64,000 bases of DNA, taken from Ardenticatenaceae bacterium. Lineage in GTDB: Bacteria; Chloroflexota; Anaerolineae; Promineifilales; Promineifilaceae. The DNA is taken from the NCBI GenBank assembly GCA_020634315.1, contig JACKBV010000003.1:186001-250000 (forward strand), in the 5' to 3' direction. Of this stretch, positions 11,101 through 18,373 are shown one piece after another. Numbering within the stretch: the first letter of the stretch is position 1; each line of letters begins with the position of its first letter. A model generated the notes under the pieces. The model had not been told where the DNA came from, did no database searches, and saw only the letters and a program-made list of their open reading frames with translations. A program made the translations under genes and the position numbers.

Positions 11101-13707
11101 CATGACAAAAGCAAACGCTTCATTCTCAATTTGCACGGAGCGAATACAAGACCCAGAAATGGTCAAGATGCCGGGGTTGGCGTCGCCATGAACCACATCA
11201 ACGATAGAGCCTTCTTGTGTTTCAATGAAATCGGCCGTGCCGACCTGGTTATAGGCAATTAAATGCCGGATGTACCCGCCTGTATTCACGTAGTTAACGC
11301 TGACCGAATCAACAGCATAATCAAACGAGATTAGCGCGTCAGCTCCACGCGGCGTATCGGCACAGCAAGTGGCGACTGTCACGTTATCGCTGCCGATGAC
11401 AGGATAAGTCCATGAGGGGAAGCGATAACGAGGGATGAAAAAGTCAAAGGTGACACCCAAATCGGCATAGGTGCTGTTCAAGGTGTCAATCGCCGTTTGT
11501 CCCGTTTGCGCGGGAAGGCCATCAAAGTTAATCACCTCATAGTTTGAGGTTGCCAGGATGGCCGGGCTAAATTCGGAACTGTTGCCATTGGTGTCGGTCG
11601 CGGTGGCAACAAGAGGATCGCCAGCAGCAACACCAAGCGTGGCCGCATCTCCCAAATCCACACTCGCCGCCCCTGGCCCAGCCAGGGTAGTGCTGCCTAA
11701 GTAAACCTGCCCTTCCCCACTCACAACGCTATCCGCTTCAAAAAACTCAATTGTGACCGGATAAACTGTGTTGGCGATGGAAGAGTCTAAACTGTAAGCA
11801 ACTGTGAGATTTCCGGCGATGGATACGGCCGTTAAAATCGGGTAATTTTGCAAATAGTTGGAACCGCCATCGGCATCATCCAGATCATTAGCCGTTGCGC
11901 CATCGTTGCCCAGGTCAATCCCCAAAGCGCCATTGCCATAAATGCTGTTGCGCCGCACGAGATTATTGATATTTGTCGTACTACTGGCACTTAATTCCAC
12001 GCCATTGCCAATATTCCCGGCAATCAGATTGCCTTCGGCTGCATCATTTACGCCGTCACCATTCGTGCCAATAATGGTGTTTTGAACGTATGGATTGCCA
12101 AACGCCCCCAGGGATATGCCACTGCCATTCCCCAAAAATGTGCTGCCGCTGACATCTGTGCCAATCAAGTTTCCTTGCACAATATTGCCATTGGCGATGC
12201 GGCTGGCATCGCCAGATATTTCAATGCCCATCGACGCATTGCCGGAAATCAGGTTGTTCAAAATGGCATTGCCATTCCCACCAAAGAGGGCTATTGCGCC
12301 AAAATTGCCGCCGCCTAAAGCAACCGTGCCGCTAACATCTGTGCCGATGTAGTTATTTTCAATCACATTATTATTGGGGGCAGAGCCATAATTAAATAAG
12401 CCGATCTGCTCATCGCCATTGCCCGCGATTAAATTGCGCTGGCTATCGGCCGCACCGCCAATGGTATTGGCAATGGAAATTTGCTGGATGTAAACCCCAG
12501 CCAATGTATTGCCCAATGCGCTTGTGCCGCTGGCATCGGTCCCCAGAAAATTACATTCTATGTGGTTGTTGCTGCTGTTTGCCAGATGAATGCCGTTAAA
12601 GAAACGGTTAATGACCAGGCCGCGCACGGTGCTGTTGCCACGTATATCCAATGCATTTGCGCTGCCTGCGTTTGTCCCATCCAATTCGATGAGGAGTGTG
12701 GGCGGCCATGCGGCACAACTTGCTCCCGGTTGGGTTGTGCCATCGATCACGACGGATTCTGTCATGGCGGGATAAGCTGAAGCAGGTGTGAAAGTATGCA
12801 CGCCTCCGCCAGGAATGTTGAAATAAATGGTGTCTGTACCGGGCTGTGCATTTGCTTCTTCGATGGCGGCGCGGAGTGTGCATTGTGCAACGGCCGTTGC
12901 ACATACCCCATCGCCAGGATTTGCGTCTCCAGCATCGTCCGTGCTGTTAACGACAAAGCTGCTAATAGGGGCTGTAGAAGCCACCCAGGCTGGATCATCG
13001 GTACTAATGGCAGCGGTTTCGCCTAATGTCCCATCATTTGTACCGGCCATGTCGGAAACAGTTTGGCCTGAACCCGCATCAAAATTCCAGTAAGAGATCA
13101 GATTGGGTTCGCTTCCTGTGAGGGATTGGGACATGGTTGCTTGAATCTCGCTTTGGGTACGCGCCACATTCCACACGCGTACTTCATCCATTTGCCCGAT
13201 AAACCCATTGCATTGACAGGTTGCGCCTTGCAAGCCTATATAGAAGTTATTGGTTCCTGGCGTCGGTGCGCTTGTGCCGGTAACTGAACCATCAGGCACG
13301 CCATTGAGATAAAATGTAACCGTGCCAGCGGCATCACGAGTAACGGCGACGTGCGACCAGGCATTGAGAGGAACAACGGTATTTGCCTGGTGCCAGGGGA
13401 ATGTGTTTGTGAACAGGCGCATACGGCCGTTTAGAATTTGAAAGAGAGAATCTGCCCCCCCTAACCCCGTTCCTTTGGAAACAATTGATTTTTCTGCGCT
13501 GATATTCGTCGGGTAAATCCACGCTTCGTATGTGAAAACGGTAGCGTTAAGGTTGGCATTGTGCGGGACATAGACACGATCATTTCCGTCAAAGGAGAGG
13601 GCACTACCAGAACCAGCAGCTTGTAACGGCCGTGTCCAGGGGTTGATGAGCAAAAAAGCAAATAGGAACAAAGTAGCAGTTAGCAGACGACGATATTTGC
13701 TTGGCAT
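5140..13707 (-). CDS. Giant exported multidomain protein (LamG, CSLREA/beta-helix, hexapeptide array, C25-like protease, type-3 repeats, PKD)
   Basis: 2855 residues with a signal peptide (hydrophobic residues 9-23, then LQAAG). Order: LamG-like fold (about 35-240); first CSLREA segment (CTLRAAIEEAN, near 280) and a right-handed beta-helix with repeated NNxIxxNxIG patterns (to about 620); a beta-sandwich region; second CSLREA segment (CTLRAAIQEAN) and second beta-helix of polymorphic-membrane-protein type (to about 1400); a pre-peptidase-like domain; a NIAQLS hexapeptide array (about 1460-1567); a caspase/gingipain-like (C25) domain with IIGGDEIIP, a candidate catalytic His in LNSHFDHF (near 1897) and Cys in SVGCHSG (near 1934); calcium-binding type-3 repeats (DxDGDGxxD, 2335-2510); a cadherin-like domain; a PKD domain (WDWGDGS); and a unique C-terminus without a sorting motif. 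Start ATG with GAGGAG eight bases upstream. Likely a surface adhesin/protease; substrates unknown. Confidence 0.9.
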   Translation of the reverse strand: MPSKYRRLLTATLFLFAFLLINPWTRPLQAAGSGSALSFDGNDRVYVPHNANLNATVFTYEAWIYPTNISAEKSIVSKGTGLGGADSLFQILNGRMRLFTNTFPWHQANTVVPLNAWSHVAVTRDAAGTVTFYLNGVPDGSVTGTSAPTPGTNNFYIGLQGATCQCNGFIGQMDEVRVWNVARTQSEIQATMSQSLTGSEPNLISYWNFDAGSGQTVSDMAGTNDGTLGETAAISTDDPAWVASTAPISSFVVNSTDDAGDANPGDGVCATAVAQCTLRAAIEEANAQPGTDTIYFNIPGGGVHTFTPASAYPAMTESVVIDGTTQPGASCAAWPPTLLIELDGTNAGSANALDIRGNSTVRGLVINRFFNGIHLANSSNNHIECNFLGTDASGTSALGNTLAGVYIQQISIANTIGGAADSQRNLIAGNGDEQIGLFNYGSAPNNNVIENNYIGTDVSGTVALGGGNFGAIALFGGNGNAILNNLISGNASMGIEISGDASRIANGNIVQGNLIGTDVSGSTFLGNGSGISLGAFGNPYVQNTIIGTNGDGVNDAAEGNLIAGNIGNGVELSASSTTNINNLVRRNSIYGNGALGIDLGNDGATANDLDDADGGSNYLQNYPILTAVSIAGNLTVAYSLDSSIANTVYPVTIEFFEADSVVSGEGQVYLGSTTLAGPGAASVDLGDAATLGVAAGDPLVATATDTNGNSSEFSPAILATSNYEVINFDGLPAQTGQTAIDTLNSTYADLGVTFDFFIPRYRFPSWTYPVIGSDNVTVATCCADTPRGADALISFDYAVDSVSVNYVNTGGYIRHLIAYNQVGTADFIETQEGSIVDVVHGDANPGILTISGSCIRSVQIENEAFAFVMDDITFTPMSGPDVDGDGLVNQCDPENVITVNSLDDGVDVNVGDGVCETAVSGQCTLRAAIQEANVMPGAERIQFVPTLNGVITLSGGQIDILDALTLAGPGANAVTVSGDNASRIFNIAAVGQPVMLSDLTFADGNGLPIGFGGAITSYSALTIQDAAFVNNTATDGSGGAINFSGSLTLDNVTFDGNVASGGNGGAVNLDVGTLTATGSAMTNNSVSGFGGALSINNGSATLTNVQIQGNQATAGGGGVYIAAVGSLDLLDSDMDGNSAGSSGGGGLLNSGITTLTRTQVRNNDNDLGGVWGAGAYNQGVLTIINSTFSNNQNNVNNGGAIFNYNPGTLTISGSTFANNYASFAGGGIISWASTTVNIENSTFTGNSSGAGGHAIYMQDNGSSALNLTSVTLANNNGATGAGLAVEVGPIVNVSNSLFVNNDVQNCSVPSFTDLGGNLQYPGTSCGVTIPTADPLLMPLRDNGGHTETMALSQGSPAIGGGTLSCLATDQRGVVRPAGVACDSGAYQVGNGARETSASLAVDTPLSDTALSVNDLNWYRLDVTVPDSIISATLTSDYDYDLYLFAPEINEENGQLRDIGTLTDIAQLSNIAQLSNIAQLSNIAQLSNIAQIYDVAQLSNIAQLSNIAQLSNIAQLSNIAQLSNIAQFSNIAQLSNIAQLSNIAQLSNIAQLSNIAQLSNIAQLSNIGETGDITTLTDLSANALPQTTELIFHNVHELTGPWFLVAIAHDETAVSQPFTLRAEILAPADPIPVDNSAVSTSFATPATDSGVETLILFNPLRMNQVYTDTDTLNTADLVNKINALAADPNVNGVVVDLSAYAEINDVYAAWDADPLNTQTANLVARTIKALVYDLVPAYPDLKYIVIIGGDEIIPQRRIRDNALVANEREYLFYDNPELAVAGKDRYFLSDDYYAAVLPLSVDGRELYLPQYGIGRLVETPGEIATMIDTFLSAQVLAPQNALVTGYDFLIDQADTIHSSLTDQGIAQIDALINDTWTADDFRNLAFDATAYDLISLNSHFDHFRFFPNDANDVFATELERVDNFNGRLIFSVGCHSGLNMPDGSTLLSFTAADYAQAFARQGATFIGNTGFAYGDGDLLAYSERIMTNFTEELGYNPVPGQLSTLPTVGQALLRAKLRYLNSLGAGGLTYYDEKALSEVTLYGLPMLKVNMPVQTAVSPAGDTVFNSDNPPLSIGAPSGSSAWQQTLTFTYDANPVSDAVRSGTYYTIQGENGLLTTGARPTLPQTTYNYSSATDAAHGVLMLGGSFTDLPNFDPVVTNIISQEVTLDSEGLYLAQQLYPSTVASLNRFLTVDGVIRQQLIVVPAQFQTTGLAAPTVGTLRLYDSLDLVVYTAPLSQTDFVAPNIWSVNAADVGGSAAFTARVDDNASGIHRIVVLYRDINANSWSPIDLSYDAATGLATGSAALASGSTLEYFVQAVDNAGNVSLVLDHGIPFRLLSAAADADGDGVADTTDNCLLTANADQADFDGDGIGDACDLNADNDASLDVFDQFPLNNGEWYDGDGDGIGDNSDSDSDNDGVLDDGDNCVSTANVDQADFDGDGLGDACDNDSDDDGVPNSLDAFPLDAARAADLDGDGVADDALPADNCPAVPNPDQADSDNNGIGDACELGSLPLAVDDDVTTAEDTAVTFTVTGNDSDPDGNLDVTTTVSTTNPAHGALVNEGNGSFTYTPDANYSGSDSFSYAVCDSEGGCATALVNITIDPVNDAPVVGPISAPADPVAIQVMVNVTAVFTDVENGDTHTAVWDWGDGSTSSGTITYASGVGNVADSHTYSQPGVYTVLLTVTDNNGGWGQAEYQYIVVYDPNGGFITGAGWVISPDGAYTADPTVNGVAFFGLNARYRRNLPEPFGQTHYFLADGGMYFRDTSYDWLVVSGNKATVQGSGTINGYGDYGFYATVIDGGLSGGRNDFFRIKIWNKVTGEVIYDSELAAPDYVNPTLPLGNSSSSPGGGNVKIHD
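9007..9323 (-). repeat. 18-bp tandem repeat array encoding NIAQLS hexapeptides
   Basis: About 17 tandem 18-bp units inside the giant exported protein, each coding for NIAQLS with few substitutions (DIAQLS, NIAQIY, DVAQLS, NIAQFS). Third-position differences between units (gctcaactgcgc versus gctgagttgggc) show that the peptide is conserved more tightly than the DNA. The flanking units degenerate (DIGTLT, NIGETG, DITTLT), as in a solenoid fold that has expanded from its centre. Confidence 0.95.
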
Positions 13708-14091
13708 GGGGGTTTCTCCTCAGTAATTGAAACATTACAAGTAATTACAAACTGCCCAGGATGACAAACTGCATTCCTGGGCCATAACAATACGGATTTT
13801 TTTACCCGGACCAATACATTCGCGAATCAGGGCAATAATTACGGGAGACGGTATTTTATTTGGGGCTGATTGGGGCATCAGCCGTTGTCATTCACTGAAG
13901 ACGGTGGAGAGGACAAACTACAGGTTCCTTCTTCTTCCTGTCTAAGCGTGCATGACAAACCTTACATGATTTCTTACCATTACTGTGTCAAGTGATTCGC
14001 CGGTAGTGTAACAACTGTTCGTGACTCCAGCGTGACACATCTACCGATAGTTATGAAATACCCGTTTTAATATCGGCAAGATATTTCCTTA
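13708..14091. other. Upstream region of the giant-protein gene
   Basis: 384 bp between two minus-strand genes. It should hold the promoter and 5' leader of the giant gene. A 7-bp inverted repeat GCCCAGG (13754-13760) / CCTGGGC (13776-13782) could form a leader hairpin about 50 nt before the start codon. Nothing else is evident. Confidence 0.45.
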
Positions 14092-15297
14092 TCATTTTGC
14101 TAACTGCCCAGGTTGTTGGAAGGGGAAAACAGACCATAAACGGGTACGAGGTCTAGATTTTGGTTGTTCATGCCAATAGCGGTCAACGGCCGTATCTCGC
14201 GCAAATGCTCGTGCCGCCTTCGCCCCATTTTCATAAAACAACCGATTGTAACCGTTCCCCCGCGCCCGTCGTGTCACGAGGTCTATTTGTCGGTTTGTCT
14301 TGCGCATGCGCCCTTTTGGCGCTGGGCGATGACAGCTCGTATAGCTATTTGGCAAATGCCAGGCCGTATATTGCCTGCCTGCTGGCCCTTGTTTTCCCAA
14401 AAAATCGGTAAACAAAAAGAAAGCCTGTCCTTGCCGCCATGCCCGTTCTTGCACCTGTTCCGGTGTAGCCACTTCCCCAACGGCCATATGATGCAGCGCT
14501 TCTATTCCTGCTAGCTGTTCATATGCCCGTTGAGTGCGTTGTGGCACACCTGTAACTTGTTCCAGCGTTTCACGGCTGATGGGTTGCGTGTCCGTGCGAC
14601 TGCTGTGAAAACTCGCATAAAAATGTGCTTTCACAGTGCCTACGGTGCTGCACAAAATCGCCTGTGAAACAAAAACTGGCCGCAGTTTTAGATGCGTGAC
14701 ATCTAAACTTGCAGCCGCTTTTGCCACAGAACGAATCCATATCCGCCGCTGATCGCGGTGCCAGAAAATGTTTTCGCCTTGCTTGAGTATGTTTCGCAAC
14801 TGTCGTTTGCCACAAACTCGCCAATGAGATGTTTTGGTTGTCAATATGGTTTGCACAGAGTCTAGTGACAATCGACCAGAACCGTTCTCATCTAATTGAC
14901 GCAGCAACAACCAGATTCGCCCCGCATTGACCTGCCCATGCCGCAACATAGCGAGAGCCATATCCGGATAAAGCTTACACGGAATTGGCTCGTTAACGGC
15001 CGTTAGCGCAGGTGATTGCAGAATGGGCGAGATGGGATTGGAAACGGCCGTAACATCTTCCGCTTGTCGTGCCTGTTTTTGAGACGCAACACGTAGCAGA
15101 GCCGTCACCGCATGACTTTCCCAACCTAAATGAGACGGCAAACCAACAACCTTCGGTGGTACCGTTGTTGGCTGAGTTTCCCTCTCCACATCCTCGTATG
15201 AATTTGTCTGTTGCTGCCCATACACCGCCGCTCTTCGTTGCAGCAACAACTGATTTGCTGCTAACAGCGCCGGTGATGGTGATAAAGTGGCACCCAT
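14092..15297 (-). CDS. Unknown protein with predicted helix-turn-helix segments, possibly plasmid/phage-type
   Basis: About 401 residues, not assigned to a known family. The middle has two helix-rich stretches that read like winged-helix DNA-binding domains: GRIWLLLRQLDENGSGRLSL, and later ISRETLEQVTGVPQRTQRAYEQ, which has a clear HTH pattern. The C-terminus is rich in Arg/Lys and aromatic residues, and there are no membrane segments. The frame is open to a TTG at 15420, but I prefer ATG at 15297 (MGATLSPS): a consensus promoter for a plus-strand small RNA (15359-15387) would otherwise lie in coding sequence, and the extra N-terminus is Cys/Ser/Arg-rich and low in quality. Neighbours (small RNAs, ATPase, parAB, antirepressor) suggest an element-borne regulator or replication-type protein. 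That is inference only. Confidence 0.6.
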   Translation of the reverse strand: MGATLSPSPALLAANQLLLQRRAAVYGQQQTNSYEDVERETQPTTVPPKVVGLPSHLGWESHAVTALLRVASQKQARQAEDVTAVSNPISPILQSPALTAVNEPIPCKLYPDMALAMLRHGQVNAGRIWLLLRQLDENGSGRLSLDSVQTILTTKTSHWRVCGKRQLRNILKQGENIFWHRDQRRIWIRSVAKAAASLDVTHLKLRPVFVSQAILCSTVGTVKAHFYASFHSSRTDTQPISRETLEQVTGVPQRTQRAYEQLAGIEALHHMAVGEVATPEQVQERAWRQGQAFFLFTDFLGKQGPAGRQYTAWHLPNSYTSCHRPAPKGRMRKTNRQIDLVTRRARGNGYNRLFYENGAKAARAFARDTAVDRYWHEQPKSRPRTRLWSVFPFQQPGQLAK

Positions 15298-15358
15298 TGG
15301 GTATACACATCCCCTCCCCAACCAACAGCTACACGAACTTTTCAGAACATGTGATCCG

Positions 15359-15387
15359 TTGACACGGGGATCGGCATGTGCTATCCT
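15359..15387 (+). promoter_or_regulatory. Consensus sigma-70 promoter of small RNA 1
   Basis: TTGACA at 15359-15364, 17-bp spacer, TATCCT at 15382-15387. It directs transcription away from the HTH-containing gene into the first non-coding unit. Confidence 0.75.
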
Positions 15388-15393
15388 CCTTGT

Positions 15394-15535
15394 AGATGGG
15401 ATGAGCCACAAGGGAGACAAAAATCACCCTCCCCGATAAAGGGGCCTCATAAATGGTGATGGCGACACCAAGATGGGGTTGTGGCTTCTACATACTAAGC
15501 AAAGGCTAAGTGATGGCGACACTTGGCCTTTTTTC
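15394..15535 (+). ncRNA. Candidate structured small RNA 1 with intrinsic terminator
   Basis: About 140 nt from the predicted start to the T-run. The core is closed by pairing of GTAGA...AGCCACAA (15392-15411) with TTGTGGCTTCTAC (15479-15491). Inside are a CCCC/GGGG hairpin (15431-15444) and a GGTG-ATGGCGA-CACC hairpin (15455-15469). The terminator is a 12-bp stem at 15501-15531 with one G-T pair; its loop is again ATGGCGA, and Ts follow. The same seven-base loop in two hairpins suggests a functional single-stranded motif. No open reading frame with a ribosome-binding site is present. It does not resemble tmRNA, SRP RNA or RNase P as far as I can judge. Identity unknown. Confidence 0.6.
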
Positions 15536-15621
15536 TTGTCAATTTACTGACAATCATTTGTTTCAGAAAAATTCTTCCATCGCCAGCTCCTTAAATAAAA
15601 TGTGTCAATATCGTATATCCA

Positions 15622-15650
15622 TTGACACCAAGATCAGGCTATGTTATGCT
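15622..15650 (+). promoter_or_regulatory. Consensus sigma-70 promoter of small RNA 2
   Basis: TTGACA at 15622-15627, exactly 17 bp, TATGCT at 15645-15650. The -35 region is followed by CCAAGATC, similar to CGGGGATC after the -35 of the first unit. Confidence 0.78.
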
Positions 15651-15656
15651 CGTTTT

Positions 15657-15800
15657 AACAACGACAAGCGGGTAACAAAAACCCATCCTCCTCAATCAAG
15701 AGGTGTTTTACGAAAAGGTGTTGCCGCACCCAAGCGTAAGGTATGTCGTTGAAGATGCTTAGAGCAAAAAAGCTAGGTGAACTAACACCTGGCTTTTTTG
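15657..15800 (+). ncRNA. Candidate structured small RNA 2 with (bidirectional) terminator
   Basis: About 140 nt. The core is closed by CAACGACA (15659-15666) pairing with TGTCGTTG (15744-15751). Inside are three hairpins: GGGT/ACCC (15670-15684), CCTC/GAGG (15687-15703) and GGTG-TTGCCG-CACC (15717-15730). An intrinsic terminator follows at 15766-15799, with A-run, stem GCTAGGTG/CACCTGGC and T-run, symmetrical enough to serve the convergent ATPase gene as well. The order (promoter, closing stem, inner hairpins ending in a GGTG/CACC hairpin, terminator) matches small RNA 1 despite little sequence identity. No credible coding frame is present. Confidence 0.6.
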
Positions 15801-15845
15801 CTGCTTTTATGCCGTATCAATTCTCAAATTCACCCAAGTCCGCAT

Positions 15846-17345
15846 TTAACCAGGTTCCTGGTCGCCAGACCATCTATCGAAATCTGCATCCAGCGTTTCT
15901 AAATCTACCAGGCGGACTCCAATTGGCTGCCATTTGCGGCGGCCGCGCAGCTTGTCATCAGCAATAATGGCCTCAGCACGTGTTGTTGCATTTTCTGTCC
16001 AGCCACCAGCAGCAAAACCAATGTAATAAACCTTCCAATCTTCATCTCCCGTCGGGATAATAGATGGCGTCCGTTTTACTAAATCATGGATCATCTCTAC
16101 CCCTGCGGGGACAGTATCCCACAAGCACTTGCCCAATATGAGGCATTTTTCCTCTTCGCTGATCCCCACAACATCAAAGGTGTTGATGCGTTTCCATTCA
16201 CTACCAACATGTTCAATAGGAGTAGGTAATTCACCTTGGGCACTCGCTAACAGCAGCCACTCCCGACATAATTCTTGCCAGGTGCTATCTTGAATCAATC
16301 CTGGCAAATTATGCTCAATGGAAACTAACATTTGTTTGTCTTGACCCAGGGCTAACTTGGATTGATAAGGGGCCAGGAAACGATAATAAAAGCGCAAGTA
16401 AGGATCAGTTACAAAATAACGGCCGCGCCGTGAGTCAGTAGAACGTTCTGTGACCGGTACCTGCCGATCAACAAACCCGGTGCTGCGCAAAATGCTGAGA
16501 TATTTAGATGTGTGTCCACTGGATAATCCGGCTCGTTTGCCAATACCGCTTAACGTTTGTTCGCCACTGGCAATTGCCCGCATAATCCCCACATAGTTGT
16601 ACAAGTCTGTAAGAAAATCTTGTAGCAGCAGACGAGGCTCATCCAACATCCAGGCATTGGAAGGCTGCAATTGCAAGCGCAAATTTTCCAGAACCGATAC
16701 GGATGGATCGAGCCTTTCCCAATAAGCGGGAATACCACCCCAAATGGCATAAATCATGACACGTTCGGCAGCGTTATAATCAGGGAAAAATTGTTTGGTT
16801 GCACTGAAAGGGAGTGGCGGCAGGCTAAACTGGGCGGTGGCACGGCCGTATAATGGTGCCTGATAGGACAATAACTGTTTTTGCATCATCCCCATCTGTG
16901 AGCCAGATAGCGCTAACAAAAGATTGGAATCACTCAGCCAATGGTCCCATGCTTTTTGCAGGGTACCAATTAACGATGGGTTGACAGCCATCAAGTAATT
17001 AACTTCATCTATAAAAAGGGCAATGCGTCGATTGCGTGCTAACAAAGATACCTGACGAAAGGCTTGATCCCAGTTGGCATAGGTGAAGTCAAGCGGAGCA
17101 ATGCTTTCCGGATCGGCAAAATTTGCCAGGGCTTGCGAGAAAGAGCGCAATTGATCATAGGCGGAAGTCGCTTCTGCCATCCAGTATAAACCGTGATCGG
17201 CATGCCGCTTCATCCAATGGGTTAATAACCGTGTCTTCCCTACTCGACGTCGGCCGTACAAAACCATGAGTGCGGCTTGGGGAGATTCCCAAGTCCGATC
17301 AATTAGTGCCAGTTCTTTGTGACGCCCTATAAAAGCTGATTTCAT
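15846..17345 (-). CDS. AAA ATPase of the ATPase_2/DUF234 type
   Basis: 499 residues. The N-terminus has FIGRHKEL, then Walker A GRRRVGKTRLL (about residues 31-41), Walker B ALFIDEVNYL (near 115) and a sensor-like LALSGSQMGMM. The central part carries a winged helix (SGIGKRAGLSSGHTSKYLSILRSTGFV, abbreviated in function as a HTH reader), and the C-terminus matches the DUF234 nuclease-like region: RRGRYFVTDPYLRFYYRFL, then EHVGSEW and ILGKCLW. Such proteins are common in archaea and anaerobic bacteria; their role is unclear, with defence or mobile-element maintenance proposed. The start ATG is preceded by AAAGAG. The upstream 400 bp hold repeated AGTATA-type palindromes that probably control this gene. 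It converges on small RNA 2. Confidence 0.88.
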   Translation of the reverse strand: MKSAFIGRHKELALIDRTWESPQAALMVLYGRRRVGKTRLLTHWMKRHADHGLYWMAEATSAYDQLRSFSQALANFADPESIAPLDFTYANWDQAFRQVSLLARNRRIALFIDEVNYLMAVNPSLIGTLQKAWDHWLSDSNLLLALSGSQMGMMQKQLLSYQAPLYGRATAQFSLPPLPFSATKQFFPDYNAAERVMIYAIWGGIPAYWERLDPSVSVLENLRLQLQPSNAWMLDEPRLLLQDFLTDLYNYVGIMRAIASGEQTLSGIGKRAGLSSGHTSKYLSILRSTGFVDRQVPVTERSTDSRRGRYFVTDPYLRFYYRFLAPYQSKLALGQDKQMLVSIEHNLPGLIQDSTWQELCREWLLLASAQGELPTPIEHVGSEWKRINTFDVVGISEEEKCLILGKCLWDTVPAGVEMIHDLVKRTPSIIPTGDEDWKVYYIGFAAGGWTENATTRAEAIIADDKLRGRRKWQPIGVRLVDLETLDADFDRWSGDQEPG

Positions 17346-17767
17346 GCTAACAACTCTTTTTAGTATAAACTTGATTAGTATACTTTGATTTATACTAGTG
17401 GATTAATTGTGCTATGTCAAGTAAAAATGCCGATCATCTGTTCGGTTTCATTGTCTTATGTTTGCTGGAGCTGTTTGTTGCGAGGAAATTGCTTGTTTGC
17501 CTATCTTGTGGGGTACAAACAAATCACGAGCTTACCGCACTGCTGTTGACATAATCGATGATTAGTATAAAACAAAGTATACTACTTTTGTTTATACTAA
17601 TCGCACATTGGATGGAAAAGCAACAAAAACACCCATAACCACTTGAAAATCTTAGAAGATGAAAGCGATTAGTCTACTTTGATTTATATTAATGCATATT
17701 AATGGGTTTCTGTCAAGGAATTGTTGTGTTCATACAACACCTGTTGTGTTGATGCAACAATATAAAA
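17346..17767. promoter_or_regulatory. Palindrome-rich regulatory region upstream of the ATPase gene
   Basis: Three related AT-rich operator-like sites share GATTAGT and a TTTATA(C/T)TA arm: 17373-17398, 17560-17602 and 17667-17695. The central site is a 43-bp near-perfect palindrome (left arm from GATTAGTATAAAAC, right arm to GTTTATACTAATC). A further TAGTATAAAC half-site lies at 17361-17370. Two tandem TGTTGT...CAACA hairpins (17721-17760) lie directly after the stop of the AMMECR1 gene and may end its transcript. Confidence 0.6.
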
Positions 17768-18373
17768 TCAGGCCCCTGGCTCCTGATACCCGTCTTCTTG
17801 GAAATGCTGCACTTGAAATGTATGAACTTGAATGGATGGGGGACGTTGCCACAAGTATCGGTAGGGGATGTCTGCTTTGTATGCAATCGCTTTTAAGAAT
17901 TGTTCGGGTTGTGTAATGCGCTGCCACACTTGGGGAAGTAACAGCCCTCGTCGTTCTTGCCATGTGAGCATAACCCCATCAATATTTGGATGCAGTTTCG
18001 CACACAGGTCATCGAAGTGGGCATAAGCCAGGGGGAGTGGTGGGGTCAAGATTGTTACTTCCAAACGGATGTCTGCAAGCTCAACGGCCGTTACCGGCAT
18101 AAATCGTGGATCGCGCGAAGCGGCTGATACAGCATTGCGTGCCACATCTTGGGCAAGCGGCCAGCGTGCCTGTGTGTTACCAATACAGCCGCGCAATTGT
18201 CCATGACCCGTTAATGTTACAAAACTGGCTCCCGATTCTCTTAATTGCACTGGCAACTCATCAAGATTGGGCTGGTAGTGTTGCTTGTCCCGCACAAAAC
18301 TTTCAAGACTACGCCGGGCGATTTGCACCAATATCGCTCCATTTTGTTCACTATAATGAAGTGTCTCTTGCAT
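17768..18373 (-). CDS. AMMECR1-domain protein (AmmeMemoRadiSam system protein A-like)
   Basis: About 201 residues. It carries the AMMECR1 fold with the signature GQLRGCIGNTQARWPLAQDV (the LRGCIG motif) and later DPRFMPVTAVELADIRLEVTIL, LHPNIDGVMLTW, RGLLLPQVW and AIAYKADIPYRYLW. In many bacteria the family is encoded next to a Memo-like protein and a radical SAM protein, but neither partner is here, so this is an orphan copy. The biochemical role is not established. The start is uncertain: an upstream in-frame ATG at 18403 also exists; 18373 has AGGAA twelve bases before it. The gene lies in the plasmid-like island but may belong to the host. Confidence 0.85.
   Translation of the reverse strand: MQETLHYSEQNGAILVQIARRSLESFVRDKQHYQPNLDELPVQLRESGASFVTLTGHGQLRGCIGNTQARWPLAQDVARNAVSAASRDPRFMPVTAVELADIRLEVTILTPPLPLAYAHFDDLCAKLHPNIDGVMLTWQERRGLLLPQVWQRITQPEQFLKAIAYKADIPYRYLWQRPPSIQVHTFQVQHFQEDGYQEPGA

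Noticed and set aside
15510..15752. 80-codon frame spanning the terminator of small RNA 1 and the promoter of small RNA 2
   Set aside because: It would be interrupted by a terminator and start upstream of the second promoter; no ribosome-binding site.
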